Shown here: positions 7,854 through 16,260 of the stretch, piece by piece
Layout: every line of letters begins with the position of its first letter
How positions within the stretch are numbered: the first letter of the stretch is position 1
DNA from: Ruminococcus hominis
Lineage (GTDB): Bacteria > Bacillota > Clostridia > Lachnospirales > Lachnospiraceae
NCBI RefSeq assembly: GCF_014287355.1
Contig: NZ_JACOPE010000001.1
Location: 3,100,001-3,164,000 of the forward strand
DNA length: 64,000 bases
Reading direction: 5' to 3'
The notes under the pieces: generated by a model
The model's input: only the letters and a program-made list of their open reading frames with translations
The model's database searches: none
Told to the model about the DNA's origin: nothing
Made by a program: the position numbers and the translations under genes

Positions 7854-10559
7854 CTACTTCTCTTTCTTACCAAACTTAATCTTAATTCCGCGCTTCAAGG
7901 CATATGGCAGGATTGCTTTCATCTTATCTTCTGACTTCACCATTTTACTGCAATCTGGGTTTTCTCTAAATAAATGAATCGCATCAAACTCACATTTTGT
8001 TGTGCAGACACCACATCCAATACATTTGTTCTCATCTACAATAGATGCTCCGCATCCCAGGCATCTTGCTGTCTCTGCTTTAACCTGCTCTTCTGTAAAT
8101 GTTAAATGTGCATCCCGGAAAGATTTCTTGGCATCAATCTGCTTATCCATGCCCGGAATTTGTCTTGAGCCATTATCATATTCACTAACCTTCAAATTTT
8201 CTTTATCAAGTTCAATAAATTCTCTTCGGTTTCTTCCTATTGTAAGACTGCTATTCGGCTGCACAAAGCGATGGATTGATACTGCGCCTTCTTTTCCTGC
8301 TGCAATTGCATCGATCGCAAACTTTGGACCTGTATAAACATCTCCGCCGACAAACACATCAGGCTCTGCCGTCTGATATGTAAGTGAATCTGCAACAGCT
8401 CCATTACCGCGTCCTAATTCAACCTTACTGTTTTCCAAAAGATTTCCCCATTCAATACTCTGACCGACACTGAAATATACATGTTCACACGCTACTGTGA
8501 TTACGTCATCCTCATCATATTTCGGAGCAAATCTGCCTTCTTCATCAAATACAGATACACATTTTTTCAAAACAATTCCTGTCACTTTTCCGTCTTTTAC
8601 AAGAACTTCTTTCGGTCCCCAACCACAGTTAATCTGGATTTCCTCTTCTTCTGCTTCTTGAATTTCTTCTAAAGAAGCCGGCATTGTTTCTCTGCTTTCC
8701 AGACAATACATTTGAACAGAGCCTGCACCACATCGCTGACTTGTTCTCGCCACATCAATTGCTACATTACCACCTCCGATAACTACCACATTGCCAGTTA
8801 TCGGATATTTTTCATCTTCTCCAACTGTTCGAAGTAACTCGACCGCAGTCATAACTCCATCTGCATCTTCTCCCGGAATTCCAGGCAATCTTCCACCCTG
8901 GCATCCAATTGCAATGTAAAATGCTTTATAGCCTTGATTTCGTAATTCATCTAACGTGATATCTTTTCCAATCTCAACACCACAACGAATTTCTACACCC
9001 ATCTCACGAATCACTTCGATTTCTGCATCAATTACATCTTTCTCTAATTTAAAGGATGGGATTCCATATCGAAGCATTCCGCCCGGTTTTTCATTTTTTT
9101 CAAATACCACCGGACAATATCCTTTTTCTGCAAGATAAAATGCACAGCTTAATCCTGCCGGACCAGCTCCAATGATTGCTACTTTCTCATCGAAAAGACG
9201 TCCTGTTGTAGGCGGAATAATTGGTGGAATATATCTTGTTTCCGCATGCAAATCCTGTTCAGCAATAAATTTCTTCACTTCGTCTATCGCTACTGCCTGG
9301 TCGATAGTTCCCCTCGTGCATGCATCTTCACATCGCCTGTTGCATACTCTTCCACACACCGCCGGGAATGGATTTTCTTTTTTTATTAATGCAAGTGCAT
9401 CCTGATATTTACCCTGAGCTGCCTTTTTCAAATATCCCTGAACTGCAATGTGGGCAGGACAGGCCGTTTTACATGGAGCAGTTCCTGTATCATAACAATT
9501 GATACGATTCTTGTCTCTATAATCTTCTGTCCACTTTTCCGGTCCCCATTTTGCTGCATCCGGGAGTTCCTGCTTCGGGTATTCAATCATACCCTCATTC
9601 GTACAAAGCTTCTGCCCAAGCTTTACTGCTCCAGCCGGACAAAATTCTACGCAGCGTCCACATGCCACACAGTCTTCGGTTGACACTCTCGCCACGTATG
9701 CAGAACGAGACATGTTCGGAGTATTAAATAACTGTGATGTACGTAACGCATAACAAACATTAACATTACAGTTACAGATTGCAAAAATCTTATTTTCGCC
9801 GTCTATATTTGTAATCTGATGAACAAATCCATTATCTTCTGCACGTTTTAAAATATCTATCACTTCATCATAAGTAATATATCTGCCACCTTTATTTGTC
9901 TCAACAACATAGTCTGCCATATCACCTACCGCAATACACCAGTCTGCCGGATCATCTGCACAGCCTTCCCCATATGTTTTTCTGGACAATCGACAAGAAC
10001 ATGGACTGGCTGCGTATTTTCCATCATATTTTTTTAGCCAATGCGAAATATGTTCAATATCTACTGACTGATTCTCCATCTCGATTGCTTTTTCCACCGG
10101 TATTACATGCATTCCGATTCCAGCTCCTCCAGGCGGTACCATTGGAGTTACCTTCTCAAGCGGAAGCCTTGACATACGTTCAAAAAAATGAGCCAGTTCC
10201 GGATGTTCTTTTAATCGTTCTTCATTCATGTTGAAGAACTCTGCGCTTCCCGGAACAAACATTGGAAGTACATATTGTTTTTCTTTTTTCGGATTCTCCC
10301 AGTTGTATTCCAGAAGCCCAATCTCACTCATGTCATCCAACAATTTCTGCAGTTCTTTTTCTTCTTTTCCTGTGGCTTTTAAAAGCTGTGAAAATGTCAT
10401 CGGTTTTCGGACTTTCATCTTCAATGCTACCTCAGCCATCTCATCTGTTACAACTCCGGCCAGTCCCCAATATTCCGGATCATCTACTGTAACTTTGTGA
10501 CCAATCCTATCTGTGACTTTCTGTCCCAGTTTCAAAATCAGTTCTCTCTCTTCAGCCAT
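7854..10559 (-). CDS. GltD-like FAD/NAD(P) oxidoreductase with multiple [4Fe-4S] sites and a winged-helix N-terminus
   Basis: 901 residues in several modules. Residues about 45-95 resemble a small winged helix (TFSQLLKATGKEEKELQKLL). Next come unusual cysteine clusters CSCRLSRKTYGEGC and CNCNVNVC, then a ferredoxin motif CVACGRCVEFCP (about residue 300). A Fer4_20-type domain follows (CKTACPAHIAVQGYLK...CGRVCNRRCEDAC), then the GltD core with FAD site GAGPAGLSCA and NAD(P) site VIGGGNVAID, and a C-terminal CLGCG/CIGCGVCTTKC cluster. This is the electron-input architecture of glutamate synthase small subunit and dihydropyrimidine dehydrogenase relatives. The partner enzyme and substrate are unknown. 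Confidence 0.85.
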   Translation of the reverse strand: MAEERELILKLGQKVTDRIGHKVTVDDPEYWGLAGVVTDEMAEVALKMKVRKPMTFSQLLKATGKEEKELQKLLDDMSEIGLLEYNWENPKKEKQYVLPMFVPGSAEFFNMNEERLKEHPELAHFFERMSRLPLEKVTPMVPPGGAGIGMHVIPVEKAIEMENQSVDIEHISHWLKKYDGKYAASPCSCRLSRKTYGEGCADDPADWCIAVGDMADYVVETNKGGRYITYDEVIDILKRAEDNGFVHQITNIDGENKIFAICNCNVNVCYALRTSQLFNTPNMSRSAYVARVSTEDCVACGRCVEFCPAGAVKLGQKLCTNEGMIEYPKQELPDAAKWGPEKWTEDYRDKNRINCYDTGTAPCKTACPAHIAVQGYLKKAAQGKYQDALALIKKENPFPAVCGRVCNRRCEDACTRGTIDQAVAIDEVKKFIAEQDLHAETRYIPPIIPPTTGRLFDEKVAIIGAGPAGLSCAFYLAEKGYCPVVFEKNEKPGGMLRYGIPSFKLEKDVIDAEIEVIREMGVEIRCGVEIGKDITLDELRNQGYKAFYIAIGCQGGRLPGIPGEDADGVMTAVELLRTVGEDEKYPITGNVVVIGGGNVAIDVARTSQRCGAGSVQMYCLESRETMPASLEEIQEAEEEEIQINCGWGPKEVLVKDGKVTGIVLKKCVSVFDEEGRFAPKYDEDDVITVACEHVYFSVGQSIEWGNLLENSKVELGRGNGAVADSLTYQTAEPDVFVGGDVYTGPKFAIDAIAAGKEGAVSIHRFVQPNSSLTIGRNRREFIELDKENLKVSEYDNGSRQIPGMDKQIDAKKSFRDAHLTFTEEQVKAETARCLGCGASIVDENKCIGCGVCTTKCEFDAIHLFRENPDCSKMVKSEDKMKAILPYALKRGIKIKFGKKEK

Positions 10560-10587
10560 AATTTTGCCCCTCCTTTCATTTTAATTT

Positions 10588-11256
10588 TTATTCTTGCCAA
10601 ATCTTTACTTCATTCAGAAGCCAGTCTGCCCACTTATCTATCCCTTCTCCTGTTTTCGCACAAATCGGAATAATCTTTGCATTCGGATTACGCATTAAAA
10701 TATTTTTTTTGCAAGCTTCCATATCGAAATCAAAATACGGCATAACATCTATCTTATTAATCAATACAACATCGCAAATTGAAAACATCAATGGATATTT
10801 TAATGGTTTGTCATCCCCTTCCGGTACACTTAAGATCATTGCATTTTTTACTGCTCCTGTATCAAATTCAGCAGGACAGACAAGATTCCCCACATTTTCC
10901 AGAATTGCCAGATCTATATCCCCCGTCTCCAATCCTTCTAATCCTTGTGCTGTCATATCTGCATCCAGATGACACATTCCACCTGTATGTAACTGGATCG
11001 CTTTCACACCTAATTCTGAAATAGTCTTAGCATCCACATCAGAATCAATATCCGCTTCCATCACTCCGATTCGAATCTGATTCTTTAATGCTTCTATCGT
11101 TCTTGTTAATGTCGTTGTCTTCCCAGAACCAGGTGATGACATTAAATTTAAAAGATAGACCTTTTTTTCTTTCAATTCTTTTCTCACTTCATCCGCTCGT
11201 TTATCATTATCCGCAAAGACACTCTGCTTAATTTCCAGCGTTCTGAATTTCCCCAT
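10588..11256 (-). CDS. hypB: HypB nickel-incorporation GTPase
   Basis: 222 residues with the SIMIBI GTPase signature: P-loop NLMSSPGSGKTT (about 37-48), the metal-site GGMCHLDADM stretch with conserved Cys-His, and NKID for guanine recognition. The N-terminal poly-histidine nickel store of some HypB proteins is absent. AAGGAGG precedes the ATG at 11256. It is the first gene of the operon, 28 bp before the oxidoreductase, and directly downstream of a consensus promoter and a palindromic operator candidate. Confidence 0.93.
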   Translation of the reverse strand: MGKFRTLEIKQSVFADNDKRADEVRKELKEKKVYLLNLMSSPGSGKTTTLTRTIEALKNQIRIGVMEADIDSDVDAKTISELGVKAIQLHTGGMCHLDADMTAQGLEGLETGDIDLAILENVGNLVCPAEFDTGAVKNAMILSVPEGDDKPLKYPLMFSICDVVLINKIDVMPYFDFDMEACKKNILMRNPNAKIIPICAKTGEGIDKWADWLLNEVKIWQE

Positions 11257-11279
11257 TACATTTCCTCCTTCTGTTTATT

Positions 11280-11302
11280 AATAATTGGCTATACCAATTA
11301 TT
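11280..11302. promoter_or_regulatory. Palindromic operator candidate 1 (hypB side)
   Basis: Nine-base perfect arms AATAATTGG and CCAATTATT flank CTATA. It starts about 15 bp downstream of the -10 box of the hypB promoter, inside the early transcript, a position suited to repression. The TGG...CCA half sites resemble GntR/FadR-type operators. Confidence 0.6.
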
Positions 11303-11316
11303 GTCATTTTTCTATC

Positions 11317-11345
11317 ATTATATTATTTTGCACGATTTTTGTCAA
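11317..11345 (-). promoter_or_regulatory. Consensus promoter of the hypB operon
   Basis: Minus strand: TTGACA (11345-11340), 17 bp, TATAAT (11322-11317). Both hexamers and the spacing are perfect sigma-A consensus, implying a strong promoter that must be held down by a repressor. Confidence 0.85.
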
Positions 11346-11425
11346 TTTATCTTGATTTTTTCGTGTATTTCACACTAATATTTTCTCATTTTCTTTTATT
11401 TAATTCGTTTTTTCTCGTTTTGGTA

Positions 11426-11440
11426 TCTGGTATAACCAGA
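11426..11440. promoter_or_regulatory. Palindromic operator candidate 2 (divergent gene side)
   Basis: TCTGGTATAACCAGA is a perfect 15-bp palindrome around its central base. It shares TGG...CCA half sites with the palindrome at 11280-11302 and lies between the hypB promoter and the possible -35 (TTGACA, 11466-11471) of the divergent small membrane protein genes. Confidence 0.55.
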
Positions 11441-11553
11441 ACATTCTTTTTTATTCCAGCCTTACTTGACACTCACTATTTAATATGATACTTTGTAACT
11501 ATTCGAAAGGTAATTTTCAATATTACACTATTTTATTTAAAGGGGGTTTTTAC

Positions 11554-11952
11554 ATGGCATGCTTTTTAGCACCGGCTACCGAAGCAATCGTTGTATCTGC
11601 AGCCGCACATCACAATCGCAAGGTAAGCAAGGACAATTCTTCTGAATCTAAACAGCAGGAATCTGTCACATTTTCATCTTACCTTGTTCAGAAACTGCAA
11701 TGGTTAAGCACACTCTTATGGGGAGGAAGTTTTCTGCTTCTTATCGAACACATCTGGCACGGCGAGATTGTTCCCTGGTTTCCTTTCCTTACTGCGCTAA
11801 ACAATCCAAATGACATTAGTCCTATGTTGACCGAAATTGCAACCGTAGGTACTGCTATGGCTCTTACAGTTACATTTACATGGTTTATTGCAGTTGCTGT
11901 TTGTTATATGGCACTAAAAAAACAGTCCGACAAATCTATAATTACTGATTAG
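11554..11952 (+). CDS. Small membrane protein, divergent from the hyp operon
   Basis: 132 residues. The ATG at 11554 follows AAAGGGGG by seven bases; a longer frame to 11485 has no such site. The N-terminus MACFLAPATEAIVVSAAAH is not a typical signal peptide, and a charged stretch follows (residues about 25-42). Two or three hydrophobic helices lie at about 50-65 and 93-120. I do not recognise the family. It pairs with the next gene, with which it is almost certainly co-transcribed, and shares a regulatory region with hypB, so a role in the same system is inferred. Confidence 0.65.
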   Translation: MACFLAPATEAIVVSAAAHHNRKVSKDNSSESKQQESVTFSSYLVQKLQWLSTLLWGGSFLLLIEHIWHGEIVPWFPFLTALNNPNDISPMLTEIATVGTAMALTVTFTWFIAVAVCYMALKKQSDKSIITD

Positions 11953-11967
11953 TAGGAGGAATTGTTT

Positions 11968-12243
11968 ATGTGTTTGATATTAACTTTTCTTGCAGCGGTC
12001 TTCACAAGCATAATTTGTTTCTCACACCCACAGTTTATCCAACAATTCCAGTTGCATAAACTTGCATTAATGTATTGGGGTGCAACACTGATGTGGTCAA
12101 TTGATGGTGTTTTTCAATTACGGGAGGGAGAAGCATTTTTCGATTTGAGCCTTAATGATACTTTTCTTGGAATTGTAGTTATCATTTGTGGAGTTGTATT
12201 ATGGGGATTAACCACTTTTGCTCATAGAAGAAAAACAGTATAA
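11968..12243 (+). CDS. Small membrane protein, partner of the preceding gene
   Basis: 91 residues from the ATG at 11968, which follows AGGAGGA by seven bases. Three hydrophobic helices are visible: about 2-18, 33-47 and 63-82. The protein ends in a basic tail. It is 15 bp after the preceding gene. Family not recognised. Its TAA stop codon is the first three bases of the palindromic repeat at 12241-12320. Confidence 0.65.
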   Translation: MCLILTFLAAVFTSIICFSHPQFIQQFQLHKLALMYWGATLMWSIDGVFQLREGEAFFDLSLNDTFLGIVVIICGVVLWGLTTFAHRRKTV

Positions 12244-12320
12244 GAACCGAATAGGGATGAAATTAGGCGGCTTTTTTCATACGAAAAAGCCGCCTAACTC
12301 CGTCCCTATTCGGTTCTTAT
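12241..12320. repeat. Palindromic repeat, copy 2 (bidirectional terminator-like)
   Basis: An 80-bp palindrome with arms of about 36 bases around the same CATACG loop as copy 1. The right arm contains AGGGACGGAGTTAGGCGGC (as reverse complement) identical to copy 1; the left arm has three transitions that stay pairable in RNA as G-U on one strand. The outer bases (TAAGAACCGAAT) differ from copy 1, so the core is shared and the flanks are not. It separates the small membrane protein gene from the convergent transketolase. Confidence 0.85.
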
Positions 12321-12321
12321 C

Positions 12322-13260
12322 TTAGCAGAAAGCTTTCACTTTCTCATAAATTCCATCTGTATCCAAACCATATTTCTTAAGCAGTTCTAATGCCGGTCCG
12401 GATTCTCCAAACACATCATTCACACCAATCTTCAGAACTTTTGTTGGAGCTTTCTCTGAAAGCACATCACATACTGCACTTCCAAGTCCGCCGATCACAG
12501 AATGTTCTTCAACTGTAACTACTTTACCTGTCTCTTTTGCTGCTGCAACGATTAGATCTTCGTCCAGAGGTTTGATTGTATGGATATTGATCACTTTCGC
12601 TTCAATTCCTTCTGCAGATAATCTTTCTGCCACTTCCAGACAATTTGCAACCGGAAGTCCGCTGGCTACGATTGTAAGGTCTTTTCCTTCACGAAGAACA
12701 ACACCTTTACCCATCTCAAATTTGTAATCTTCTCTATCATTGATAACCGGCACTGCCAGACGGCCAAATCTCAAATAAACCGGTCCTTCATACTCATAAG
12801 CAGCTTTTACAGCAGCTCTTGCTTCTACATCATCGGATGGATTGAGAACAACCATTCCCGGAATTGAACGCATCAGTGCGATATCTTCGTTACACTGGTG
12901 AGTTGCTCCGTCCTCTCCTACAGAAATACCTGCATGAGTTGCTCCGATCTTTACATTTAAATGTGGATATGCAACAGAGTTACGAATCTGCTCAAATGCA
13001 CGTCCGGCTGCAAACATTGCAAAAGAACTTGCAAATGGAACCTTTCCTGCTGCTGCCAGTCCTGCTGCTACACCTACCATATTACCTTCTGCGATACCAC
13101 AGTCAATATGTCTCTCCGGAAATTCTTTTTTGAACACACCCGTCTTTGTTGCTGCTGCCAGGTCGGCATCCAGAACAACTAAATTGTCATGTTCTTTACC
13201 AAGCTCAACTAAAGCATTACCATAACTATCTCTCGTTGCGATCTTCTTTACTTCTGACAT
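12322..13260 (-). CDS. Transketolase C-terminal subunit
   Basis: 312 residues comprising the pyrimidine-binding and C-terminal domains. The catalytic glutamate lies in CGIAEGNMVGVAAGLA (about residue 60). The C-terminal part carries TVEEHSVIGGLGSAV. In many Firmicutes transketolase is split into two adjacent genes; together the halves transfer two-carbon units in the non-oxidative pentose phosphate pathway using thiamine diphosphate. The start overlaps the end of the N-terminal subunit gene by 13 bases, indicating translational coupling. Confidence 0.93.
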   Translation of the reverse strand: MSEVKKIATRDSYGNALVELGKEHDNLVVLDADLAAATKTGVFKKEFPERHIDCGIAEGNMVGVAAGLAAAGKVPFASSFAMFAAGRAFEQIRNSVAYPHLNVKIGATHAGISVGEDGATHQCNEDIALMRSIPGMVVLNPSDDVEARAAVKAAYEYEGPVYLRFGRLAVPVINDREDYKFEMGKGVVLREGKDLTIVASGLPVANCLEVAERLSAEGIEAKVINIHTIKPLDEDLIVAAAKETGKVVTVEEHSVIGGLGSAVCDVLSEKAPTKVLKIGVNDVFGESGPALELLKKYGLDTDGIYEKVKAFC

Positions 13261-14084
13261 AATGCTTCACCTGCTTTCTCTAAATCTTCCATTGCGATCT
13301 TATATTCTTCATCGTTTGGAGCTTTTCCATGCCAGCCTACTGCATTCTCCATGAAGGAAACACCTTTTCCTTTTGTTGTCTTTGCAATAATTGCTGTCGG
13401 CATTCCCTTTGTCTCTCTTGCTTCTTTCAAAGCTGCTGCAATCTCATCCATATCATTACCATTAATTGTAATTACATGGAAATTGAATGCTTCGAATTTC
13501 TTATCAATTGGATATGGAGAGTTTACCTCTTCAATTGTTCCGTCAATCTGTAAATTATTATTATCTACAATCACAACCAGGTTGTCCAGTTTACGGGAAC
13601 CTGCGAGCATAGATGCCTCCCATACCTGTCCTTCCTGAATTTCACCATCTCCAAGAAGTGTATATACACGATAATCTTCATTAGACAATTTTGCAGCAAG
13701 TGCCATACCTACTGCGGCTGAAATTCCCTGTCCAAGTGAACCAGATGACATATCTACACCCGGGATATGTTTCATATCCGGATGTCCCTGCAGATAAGAA
13801 CCTGTATGACGAAGTGTTTTCAAATCTTCTACAGGGAAATATCCTCTGTGTGCCAATGCAGAATACAATCCCGGTGCTGTGTGTCCTTTTGAAAGAACAA
13901 AACGGTCACGGTCTGCTTTCTTAGGTTCTTTTGGGTCAATGTTCATTTCTTCAAAATACAGATATGTAAAGATATCTGCTGCAGATAAAGATCCGCCCGG
14001 ATGTCCGGCTTTTGCGCTATGTACAGCAGTCACGATTCCTTTACGGACTTCGTTGGCTGTTTTCATTAATTCTAATTTGTCCAT
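13248..14084 (-). CDS. Transketolase N-terminal subunit
   Basis: 278 residues from the ATG at 14084, which follows CAGGAGGAG; the longer frame to 14138 runs through the upstream untranslated region. The thiamine diphosphate motif GDGEIQEGQVWEA...IVDNNNLQIDG is at about 145-185. Conserved GHPGGSLSAADI and SKGHTAPGLYSAL stretches are present. It works as a heterodimer with the next gene. Second of three genes with transaldolase first. Confidence 0.94.
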   Translation of the reverse strand: MDKLELMKTANEVRKGIVTAVHSAKAGHPGGSLSAADIFTYLYFEEMNIDPKEPKKADRDRFVLSKGHTAPGLYSALAHRGYFPVEDLKTLRHTGSYLQGHPDMKHIPGVDMSSGSLGQGISAAVGMALAAKLSNEDYRVYTLLGDGEIQEGQVWEASMLAGSRKLDNLVVIVDNNNLQIDGTIEEVNSPYPIDKKFEAFNFHVITINGNDMDEIAAALKEARETKGMPTAIIAKTTKGKGVSFMENAVGWHGKAPNDEEYKIAMEDLEKAGEALCQK

Positions 14085-14175
14085 GAGACTCCTCCTGTTT
14101 TTTATGTTCATACGTAACTGTATTATAATACAGCACAACTACAAACCGCAAGCCTCTTTATGAGACTTGTTCGAC

Positions 14176-14829
14176 CTACTCACCAAATACTGCAATATAG
14201 TCTTTTTTGAATTTTTCAATTCCTGCATCTGTCAATGGATGATGTGTCATCTGCTCAATTACTGCATATGGTACTGTTGCAATATCAGCTCCTGCAAGAG
14301 CACAATCTGTTACATGGATTGGATTTCTTACACTTGCTGCAATGATCTCTGTCTCAATTCCTGCAACTGCAAACATCTCTGCGATCTCTGCAATCAAATC
14401 TGTTCCTCTTGTAGAAATATCATCCAGTCTTCCAAGGAATGGTGATACATATGTAGCACCAGCTCTTGCTGCAAGAAGTGCCTGGTTTGCAGAGAAGATC
14501 AATGTCACATTTGTCTTGATTCCCTCAGCTGTAAGAACTTTAACTGCTTTGAGTCCTTCTACTGTCATTGGAATCTTAACAACCATGTTTGGATGAATCT
14601 TTGCAATCTCACGTCCTTCTGCAATCATGCCCTCTGCATCTGTTGTAGTAGCCTTTACCTCTCCACTGATCGGTCCGTCTACGATAGAAGCAATCTCAGC
14701 GATAACTTCTTCAAATACACGGCCTTCTTTAGCAATCAAAGATGGATTTGTTGTAACTCCACAGATTACTCCCATATCATTTGCTTTTTTAATATCCTCT
14801 ACTTTTGCTGTGTCAATAAAAAATTTCAT
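14176..14829 (-). CDS. tal: Transaldolase / fructose-6-phosphate aldolase family (short TalC type)
   Basis: 217 residues from the ATG at 14829 (AAGGAGGA nine bases upstream); the longer frame to 14862 includes the ribosome binding site. The Schiff-base lysine is in [15 protein letters not shown] (about residue 83). Other family motifs are [19 protein letters not shown] and [11 protein letters not shown]. Short members include true transaldolases and fructose-6-phosphate aldolases, which sequence inspection cannot separate; the transketolase neighbours favour transaldolase, moving three-carbon units in the pentose phosphate pathway. Confidence 0.9.
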   Translation of the reverse strand: MKFFIDTAKVEDIKKANDMGVICGVTTNPSLIAKEGRVFEEVIAEIASIVDGPISGEVKATTTDAEGMIAEGREIAKIHPNMVVKIPMTVEGLKAVKVLTAEGIKTNVTLIFSANQALLAARAGATYVSPFLGRLDDISTRGTDLIAEIAEMFAVAGIETEIIAASVRNPIHVTDCALAGADIATVPYAVIEQMTHHPLTDAGIEKFKKDYIAVFGE

Positions 14830-14905
14830 GTCTTGTTCCTCCTTAAAATACGACCTGTTCACGAGATAATTTTTGCAAATTTTTTATTTGCTCTCTTTAC
14901 TTTCG

Positions 14906-14934
14906 ATTATAGTCACGAAAAACAAAACGGTCAA
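14906..14934 (-). promoter_or_regulatory. Promoter of the transaldolase-transketolase operon
   Basis: Minus strand: TTGACC (14934-14929), 17 bp, TATAAT (14911-14906), about 70 bp upstream of the transaldolase ATG. The remaining intergenic DNA up to 15102 is AT-rich and shows nothing else recognisable. Confidence 0.75.
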
Positions 14935-15102
14935 TAGGCCGGAAAATTATTAATAATTTCCTTCTGTTTATAAATTGATTTTATTAACAAAACTCAATTT
15001 ATTTCATTGTTTATCTGCTCGTCATTTTTCAACTTAGCAGTTTTATCCCCATAATTAAACTATATAGGAATTTTATTTTTATATCAATACGTTCTATTTG
15101 TA

Positions 15103-16260
15103 TTAATATTTATTAATATTTTTCTTTTTTGCATTAATTTTTGTTTTTTTACCCGGTGGATATGATGTCGTCCCCCTCGCCACAAGCTGAGGCTCATATT
15201 CCACATGATAAATACTGATTGGCTGGATTTCTCCGTATTTCTGATCAGCACTTTTTATCTTCTTCATTATAATATCACAGGCATCTCTGCCTTTATAAAT
15301 GACAAAATGCTCTATCGTAGTTAAAGATAGTTTTCTCATTTTAGAAAATAAGGTATTGTCACACCCCATAACCGACATGTCATTTGGCACCTTGTACTTT
15401 TCGTCATAAAGTGCATCCAAAATTCCAAATGCAATCATATCATTCAGCCCTACGATTGCAGTCACATCTCCATGCTCCTCCAGTACTTCTTTTGTTAAAT
15501 CATATCCAATCCGATATTCCGAATCAATACCCGGTACATCCTGATCAATGGATTCATTTGCAGACTTGATAACAACGCCATTTGCCAAACCGGCTTCACT
15601 GAACTCTTTTAAAAATCCTTCCACCCGCTTTGAACGTTGTTTTTGCCGCACTGTGAGCGGCGGTGCGATGTATGCCACTTTCTTATGTCCCAAATCTAAC
15701 AAATGTCTCGCCATGATCCTGCCCAGTTTTGAATTATCAAGCTCCACTGCATCAACTTCTAGTTTTTCATTCTGATTATTAATAATTGCAAATGGAATGG
15801 TTTTTGATAATTCTTCTATCATTTCCAGATAACACCGGCTCGGATTACAAGTATAAATCACACCTCGTGGATTCAGAGACGATAACATTTTCAAATACTG
15901 TTCCTCCAGCACAAGACTTCTCTGTGTATTACAGACAAACAATCCATATCCTTGTTCCGTTGCGCGTGATTCAATTCCCTGCAACAACATCACATAATAT
16001 GGATTGGTCAGATTTGGGCAAAATACTACCAGCAGTTTTTCTCTTCTGCTCTCCCTTTTTTGCTTTCGTTTTGGAAGCTCATACCCAAGTTCTTCTGCTG
16101 AGTGCTCTACTCTCTCTATTACTTCTCGAGAAAATGAGACATTATATTTCTTATTTAATACCATAGATACCGTTGCCTGCGATACTCCTGCATGTTTTGC
16201 CACATCTGAAGATGTTACTTTTTTTCCCAATTGCTCTACCTCACAGCTCTGTTCTGCCAT
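15103..16260 (-). CDS. LacI family transcriptional regulator
   Basis: 385 residues. The LacI helix-turn-helix is at about residues 14-38 (VTSSDVAKHAGVSQATVSMVLN). A periplasmic-binding-like sugar sensor domain follows (VFCPNLTNPYYVMLLQGIE, ILDALYDEKYKVPNDMSVMGCDNT). The C-terminus is lysine-rich. The start lies inside the last 20 bases of recR and is preceded only by GAGAG, so an internal start is possible, although the protein would then lose part of the pre-helix leader. The target operon is not evident; the flanking transaldolase/transketolase genes have their own promoter. Confidence 0.88.
   Translation of the reverse strand: MAEQSCEVEQLGKKVTSSDVAKHAGVSQATVSMVLNKKYNVSFSREVIERVEHSAEELGYELPKRKQKRESRREKLLVVFCPNLTNPYYVMLLQGIESRATEQGYGLFVCNTQRSLVLEEQYLKMLSSLNPRGVIYTCNPSRCYLEMIEELSKTIPFAIINNQNEKLEVDAVELDNSKLGRIMARHLLDLGHKKVAYIAPPLTVRQKQRSKRVEGFLKEFSEAGLANGVVIKSANESIDQDVPGIDSEYRIGYDLTKEVLEEHGDVTAIVGLNDMIAFGILDALYDEKYKVPNDMSVMGCDNTLFSKMRKLSLTTIEHFVIYKGRDACDIIMKKIKSADQKYGEIQPISIYHVEYEPQLVARGTTSYPPGKKTKINAKKKNINKY

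Noticed and set aside
7505-11256. A [NiFe]-hydrogenase operon
   Set aside because: Only HypA and HypB are present; no large or small hydrogenase subunit and no HypC, D, E or F in the window.
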